Positions 20,101-20,534 of a stretch of DNA of 20,534 nt are shown here, piece after piece. The DNA comes from Nephromyces sp. MM_2019 (taxonomy: Eukaryota > Apicomplexa > Aconoidasida > Nephromycida). The notes under the pieces were generated by a model. That model was not told where the DNA came from and searched no databases. It saw nothing but the letters and a program-made list of their open reading frames with translations. The position numbers and the translations under genes are program-made. The first letter of the stretch is position 1, and each line of letters starts with the position of its first letter. The stretch is taken from NCBI GenBank assembly GCA_015657535.1, contig JADHZB010001582.1, positions 105,994 through 126,527 on the forward strand. Reading direction: 5' to 3'.

Positions 20101-20312
20101 AATTCTGCTATAGTTATCGAGATTTTTTAATGCGAAAACTCTGAAAGAATTTTTGATGCAACTCTAAATTTCTTGAGCATTTATGGGTTTTCCTTATGCA
20201 TTCATCCTGAATTTCTTAGGACTTAGCAGAGATAAAACAAAAGTGTCAGCTTCTCTCCAGTAACAACTTGCTAGCGAAACTCCAGCAAAAGCAACTCATC
20301 CGGCTTGCACAG
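3546..20312 (+). CDS. Large multi-exon EF-hand / cyclic-nucleotide-binding-domain protein (25 exons, 3' end open)
   Basis: Exons: 3546-3649, 3742-3805, 3874-4346, 4463-4619, 4684-4773, 4840-5029, 5104-5162, 5338-7668, 8046-8239, 8531-8596, 8738-8800, 9099-9732, 10106-10279, 10495-10641, 11251-11300, 11593-11968, 12911-13096, 13362-13469, 13713-13760, 14125-14307, 14811-15086, 16713-16796, 18003-18233, 19372-19521, 20220-20312. Every intron is GT-AG and phases match throughout, giving 2177 residues. Order of parts: coiled coil (about 1-379), disordered region (380-1130), EF-hand-like pairs (1130-1600), CNBD1 (about 1665-1786), CNBD2 (1799-1915), CNBD3 (2000-2115), coiled coil. The start ATG has A at -3 and G at +4, and an in-frame TAA lies at 3528-3530. 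I see no signal peptide or membrane segment, so a cytosolic or cytoskeletal protein is likely (inference). It is not a recognisable PKG or PKA regulatory subunit: EF-hands precede the CNBDs and no kinase is in view. The join at 5163-5337 and the splice sites around exons 14-16 are the least certain. Confidence 0.72.
5338..7668 (+). CDS. Exon 8: long low-complexity, probably disordered region
   Basis: A single 2331-base open exon encodes 777 residues (about 380-1156). It follows a pyrimidine-rich acceptor (ttccttttcattcag) and ends at GAG|GTTAGT. The first in-frame ATG is about 80 codons in, and an in-frame TAA lies at 5311-5313, so the exon must be entered by splicing. The first part looks helical ([20 protein letters not shown]). 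The bulk is rich in Ser, Glu, Lys, Pro and Ala without a recognisable fold, as expected for a flexible linker. It includes an 8-residue repeat near 6421-6540. The last 30-40 codons turn helical and start the first EF-hand-like unit, which is completed in exon 9. Two stretches inside it (5632-5679 and 6332-6418) look like in-frame introns whose removal would also keep the frame. Confidence 0.75.
6421..6540 (+). repeat. Coding repeat: [12 protein letters not shown] octapeptide
   Basis: Within exon 8, an approximately 24-base unit is repeated imperfectly and encodes alternating Ile-Pro-Glu-Lys and Ile-Ala-Glu-Lys blocks (for example [17 protein letters not shown]). Degenerate copies flank it on both sides ([13 protein letters not shown] and [10 protein letters not shown]). 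Unit length is a multiple of three, so copy-number change would keep the frame. The segment is highly charged, with regularly spaced prolines, and is unlikely to fold as a globular domain. Confidence 0.8.
7669..8045 (+). other. Intron 8 (377 bases)
   Basis: GTTAGT donor, ctgcag acceptor, phase 0. T-rich with several T runs. An open stretch on either strand near 7600-7810 is an overlap with exon 8 and its shadow. Nothing else is seen. Confidence 0.65.
8046..8800 (+). CDS. Exons 9-11: first EF-hand-like pairs (units 1-4), degenerate
   Basis: Exons 8046-8239, 8531-8596 and 8738-8800 encode residues 1157-1264. They continue helix-loop-helix units begun at the end of exon 8. Unit 1 spans the exon 8/9 join, with a loop around AGGVSAE|IF. 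Unit 2 has the pattern [19 protein letters not shown], with the hydrophobic position 8 and an acidic position 12 kept. Unit 3 reads [20 protein letters not shown]. Unit 4 spans exons 11-12 ([16 protein letters not shown]). The spacing of hydrophobic residues and the paired arrangement fit EF-hands, but the Ca2+ ligands at loop positions 1, 3 and 5 are mostly missing, so these are probably structural. Introns between them are in phase 2 (291, 141, 298 bases). The exon 9 donor AG|GTCTGT was chosen because it restores the frame with exon 10. Confidence 0.68.
9099..9732 (+). CDS. Exon 12: linker plus canonical EF-hand loop
   Basis: A 634-base exon encodes residues 1264-1475. It completes unit 4, then gives a basic stretch ([15 protein letters not shown]) and a Ser/Asp/Thr-rich, probably flexible linker of about 130 residues. 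It ends in a clear EF-hand: helix AGAFKFM followed by loop [12 protein letters not shown], with the final Glu supplied by exon 13. Loop positions are Asp1, Asn3, Asn5, Gly6, Val8 and Glu12, all standard for Ca2+ binding. This is the only unit of the array with a full ligand set. The acceptor is tttaatag and the donor CAT|GTACGC, phase 0. The basic patch could bind acidic partners or membrane lipids, but that is speculation. Confidence 0.75.
9733..10105 (+). other. Intron 12 (373 bases)
   Basis: GTACGC donor, tttacag acceptor, phase 0. It lies inside the EF-hand loop, between positions 11 and 12. AT-rich, with no repeats or ORFs worth noting. Confidence 0.65.
10106..11300 (+). CDS. Exons 13-15: second EF-hand-like block (units 5-8)
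   Basis: Exons 10106-10279, 10495-10641 and 11251-11300 encode residues 1476-1599. Exon 13 begins with the Glu12 and exiting helix of the canonical unit 5 (EFANFMEES), then unit 6 ([19 protein letters not shown]), which lacks a Ca2+ loop. Exon 14 carries unit 7, [20 protein letters not shown], which aligns without gaps to unit 5 ([20 protein letters not shown]) but has lost Asp1. Unit 8 spans exons 14-15: [18 protein letters not shown], with Asp1, Ser3, Gly6, Phe8 and Lys12 in place of Glu12. An alternative reading of exon 15 exists if both neighbouring splice sites move by 4 bases (donor at 10638, acceptor after 11588). It gives a Leu-rich segment instead of the EF-hand. I prefer the EF-hand reading on protein pattern. 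Confidence 0.66.
10642..11250 (+). other. Intron 14 (609 bases)
   Basis: GTATTT donor, gctacag acceptor, phase 0. The minus-strand open stretch at 10574-10849 crosses the exon boundary and shows no recognisable domain. Nothing else is seen. Confidence 0.55.
11593..13096 (+). CDS. Exons 16-17: CNBD1, degenerate cyclic-nucleotide-binding domain
   Basis: Exons 11593-11968 and 12911-13096 encode residues 1599-1786. After a Ser/Lys linker of about 60 residues comes a CNBD N-terminal half: [19 protein letters not shown], then [20 protein letters not shown] and [10 protein letters not shown]. This matches the usual order helix, beta strand, Gly-rich turn and the 'LxxGExxV' strand. The second half (exon 17) should carry the phosphate-binding cassette, normally FGE...LL.....RxA. 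Here it reads roughly [18 protein letters not shown], with no Gly before the Glu and no clean Arg-x-Ala. Ligand binding is therefore doubtful (inference). The acceptor used is the AG at 11591-11592, because the nearer CAG at 11588 would throw the chosen frame into a TGA. It is the only non-YAG acceptor in the gene. Confidence 0.68.
11969..12910 (+). other. Intron 16 (942 bases)
   Basis: GTAAAG donor, gcttttgcag acceptor, phase 0. Strongly T-rich with long T runs (about 12268-12276 and 12420-12430). A single ttaggg-like hexamer near 12252 is isolated and not a telomere array. No gene or tandem repeat is seen. Confidence 0.65.
13362..15086 (+). CDS. Exons 18-21: CNBD2, intact phosphate-binding cassette with Arg-Thr-Ala
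   Basis: Exons 13362-13469, 13713-13760, 14125-14307 and 14811-15086 encode residues 1787-1991. Exon 18 carries the connecting helix from CNBD1 and the start of CNBD2 ([18 protein letters not shown]). The beta-core follows in exons 19-20: [18 protein letters not shown]. The cassette is [19 protein letters not shown], with Gly1878, Glu1879 and Arg1888, the residues that hold the ribose and cyclic phosphate in this family. Arg-Thr-Ala is the form associated with cGMP preference in PKG domains, so cGMP is a reasonable guess (inference). Exon 21 ends the fold ([16 protein letters not shown]), then gives a Ser/Lys/Ala-rich linker of about 60 residues to CNBD3. All introns here are phase 0. Confidence 0.8.
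13761..14124 (+). other. Intron 19 (364 bases)
   Basis: GTACGT donor, tgtgtcag acceptor, phase 0. It contains T runs near 13910-14090. TGATGA- and CTGA-like motifs occur but are not spaced like a box C/D snoRNA. Nothing is supported. Confidence 0.65.
14308..14810 (+). other. Intron 20 (503 bases)
   Basis: GTACTA donor, tatttttcag acceptor, phase 0. T-rich. No ORF, repeat or structured element is seen. Confidence 0.65.
16081..16498 (+). repeat. 12-base minisatellite, about 34 copies
   Basis: Tandem 12-base units with three main variants: A = ACATGGCAGCAC, B = ACGGGGAAGCAC and C = ACACGGCAGCAC. There is one ACGGGGCAGCAC and one 11-base unit (16116-16126). From 16092 I read 33 full units plus the short one. 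Variants are interspersed, with B followed by A or C and never by another B, which suggests spread of A-B blocks by slippage or unequal exchange. The unit is a multiple of three without a stop in most frames, so several frames on both strands stay open for about 200 codons. These ORFs are artefacts of the repeat, and the array lies inside an intron. Confidence 0.93.
16499..16592 (+). repeat. CA microsatellite with AACAC interruptions
   Basis: Directly follows the 12-base array. (CA)n blocks of roughly 8-16 bases are separated by an extra A (aacac). One stray GGCAGCAC unit at 16568-16575 shows that it derives from, or exchanged with, the minisatellite. Confidence 0.9.
16713..19521 (+). CDS. 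Exons 22-24: CNBD3 with Arg-Ser-Ala cassette
   Basis: Exons 16713-16796, 18003-18233 and 19372-19521 encode residues 1992-2146. Exon 22 starts with a helix and the CNBD entry ([18 protein letters not shown]). Exon 23 carries the core: [28 protein letters not shown], then the cassette [20 protein letters not shown] with Gly2075, Glu2076 and Arg2085. Exon 24 finishes the domain ([17 protein letters not shown]) and runs into a helical tail. The key Glu and Arg are present, so binding is likely. Ser replaces the Thr of CNBD2, so cAMP versus cGMP preference cannot be read from sequence. An 8-residue insert (LYQGPGKP) sits between strands. Introns are phase 0 and over 1 kb. Confidence 0.8.
16797..18002 (+). 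other. Intron 22 (1206 bases)
   Basis: GTACTG donor, cgttctcttcag acceptor, phase 0. AT-rich with many T runs, and no gene on either strand. No repeat array. Confidence 0.65.
18234..19371 (+). other. Intron 23 (1138 bases) carrying a CA-rich array
   Basis: GTAGGT donor, tgcgtttttag acceptor, phase 0. Contains the repeat array at 18530-18885. The short open stretches near 19043-19262 on both strands are AT-rich and unrecognised. Confidence 0.68.
18530..18885 (+). repeat. ATGTATCACACAC minisatellite merging into CA/CACACG microsatellite
   Basis: The array opens with ATGTAT(CA)nC units whose lengths alternate 15, 13, 15, 13, 15, 13, 13 bases (18530-18626), so the true period is 28 bases. It then becomes a long (CA)n tract with CG interruptions, with three more ATGTAT units scattered between 18769 and 18815. 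Open frames across it (all His/Thr or Cys/Val) are low-complexity artefacts inside an intron. Confidence 0.92.
19522..20219 (+). other. Intron 24 (698 bases)
   Basis: GTGACG donor, atttcttag acceptor, phase 0. T-rich. No gene or repeat is seen. Confidence 0.62.
20220..20312 (+). CDS. Exon 25: coiled-coil segment, gene continues
   Basis: A 93-base exon encodes residues 2147-2177, with a heptad-like run of Leu, Gln and Lys ([12 protein letters not shown]). It follows an atttcttag acceptor and fits exon 24 in phase 0. The CAG|GTCTGC donor at 20313 is acceptable but not strong. If not spliced, translation would run about 21 more codons to a TGA near 20377-20379 through T-rich, intron-like sequence. 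I therefore treat the gene as open at the right edge. A kinase or other effector domain could follow outside the window, but nothing here shows it. Confidence 0.6.
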
Positions 20313-20381
20313 GTCTGCACTTTTTTTGATAAATTTTTTGTTGACTGCCATATAATTTTTCGATTAGGTGAAATTTGAAAG

Positions 20382-20534
20382 GCACACGCACACACCAGCA
20401 AACACACACACGCGTATGACTTTACGCACACAGATATATTCCCTCAAAAATACACACCAGCAAACACACACACAGATATATACCCTCTCACACCGTCACA
20501 AACCCACACACAAACCCACACACAAACCCACACA
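20382..20534 (+). repeat. CA-rich degenerate repeat at the right edge
   Basis: The block CACACCAGCAAACACACACAC occurs at about 20391 and again at 20453, 62 bases apart. CAGATATAT(T/A)CCCTC occurs at about 20431 and 20473. The array ends in three copies of a 12-base AAACCCACACAC unit running off the window. It probably lies in the next intron or the 3' flank. Confidence 0.85.

Noticed and set aside
3536..20312. Annotation as a cGMP-dependent protein kinase
   Set aside because: Tandem CNBDs are shared with PKG, but the upstream EF-hand array and coiled coil do not fit, and no kinase motif (Gly loop, HRD, DFG) occurs in the window.

Overview
The window looks like nuclear DNA from an intron-rich, AT-biased unicellular eukaryote. 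The evidence is one large + strand gene split into many GT-AG exons, T-rich introns, and CA-rich mini- and microsatellites inside introns. A protein that joins EF-hands to tandem cyclic-nucleotide-binding domains (CNBDs) suits an alveolate (apicomplexan or a relative). That assignment is inference and is weak, because nothing here identifies a species.

Layout. Positions 1-3545 hold no gene I can support: all reading frames are broken into short open stretches and I recognise no protein. A chain of 25 exons then runs from an ATG at 3546 to at least 20312. It joins in a single frame and gives 6531 coding bases, or 2177 residues, with the 3' end not reached. I built it by hand from splice signals, reading frame and protein similarity. 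Exons 1-7 (3546-5162) encode a helical, coiled-coil-like N-terminus. Exon 8 (5338-7668) is a single 2.3-kb exon encoding a low-complexity, probably disordered region with a Lys/Glu/Pro repeat. Exons 9-15 (8046-11300) encode about eight EF-hand-like units in four pairs. Only one unit has a full canonical Ca2+-binding loop. Exons 16-17 encode a degenerate CNBD, exons 18-21 an intact-looking CNBD with an Arg-Thr-Ala phosphate-cassette end, and exons 22-24 a third CNBD with Arg-Ser-Ala. Exon 25 encodes a short coiled coil and the gene runs toward the right edge.

Introns are short (64-175 bases) up to exon 8. Downstream they are mostly 200-1600 bases, T-rich, and carry three CA-rich repeat arrays, all with the CA strand on the sense side. 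The 12-base minisatellite at 16081-16498 is open in many frames and creates long false ORFs on both strands.

Working picture (inference): a large, probably soluble scaffold or sensor that could read Ca2+ and cyclic nucleotides on one chain. No catalytic domain is visible. One could lie beyond the right edge. The main uncertainties are whether exons 1-7 and exons 8-25 are one gene or two (the join at 5163-5337), and the exact splice sites around exons 14-16.
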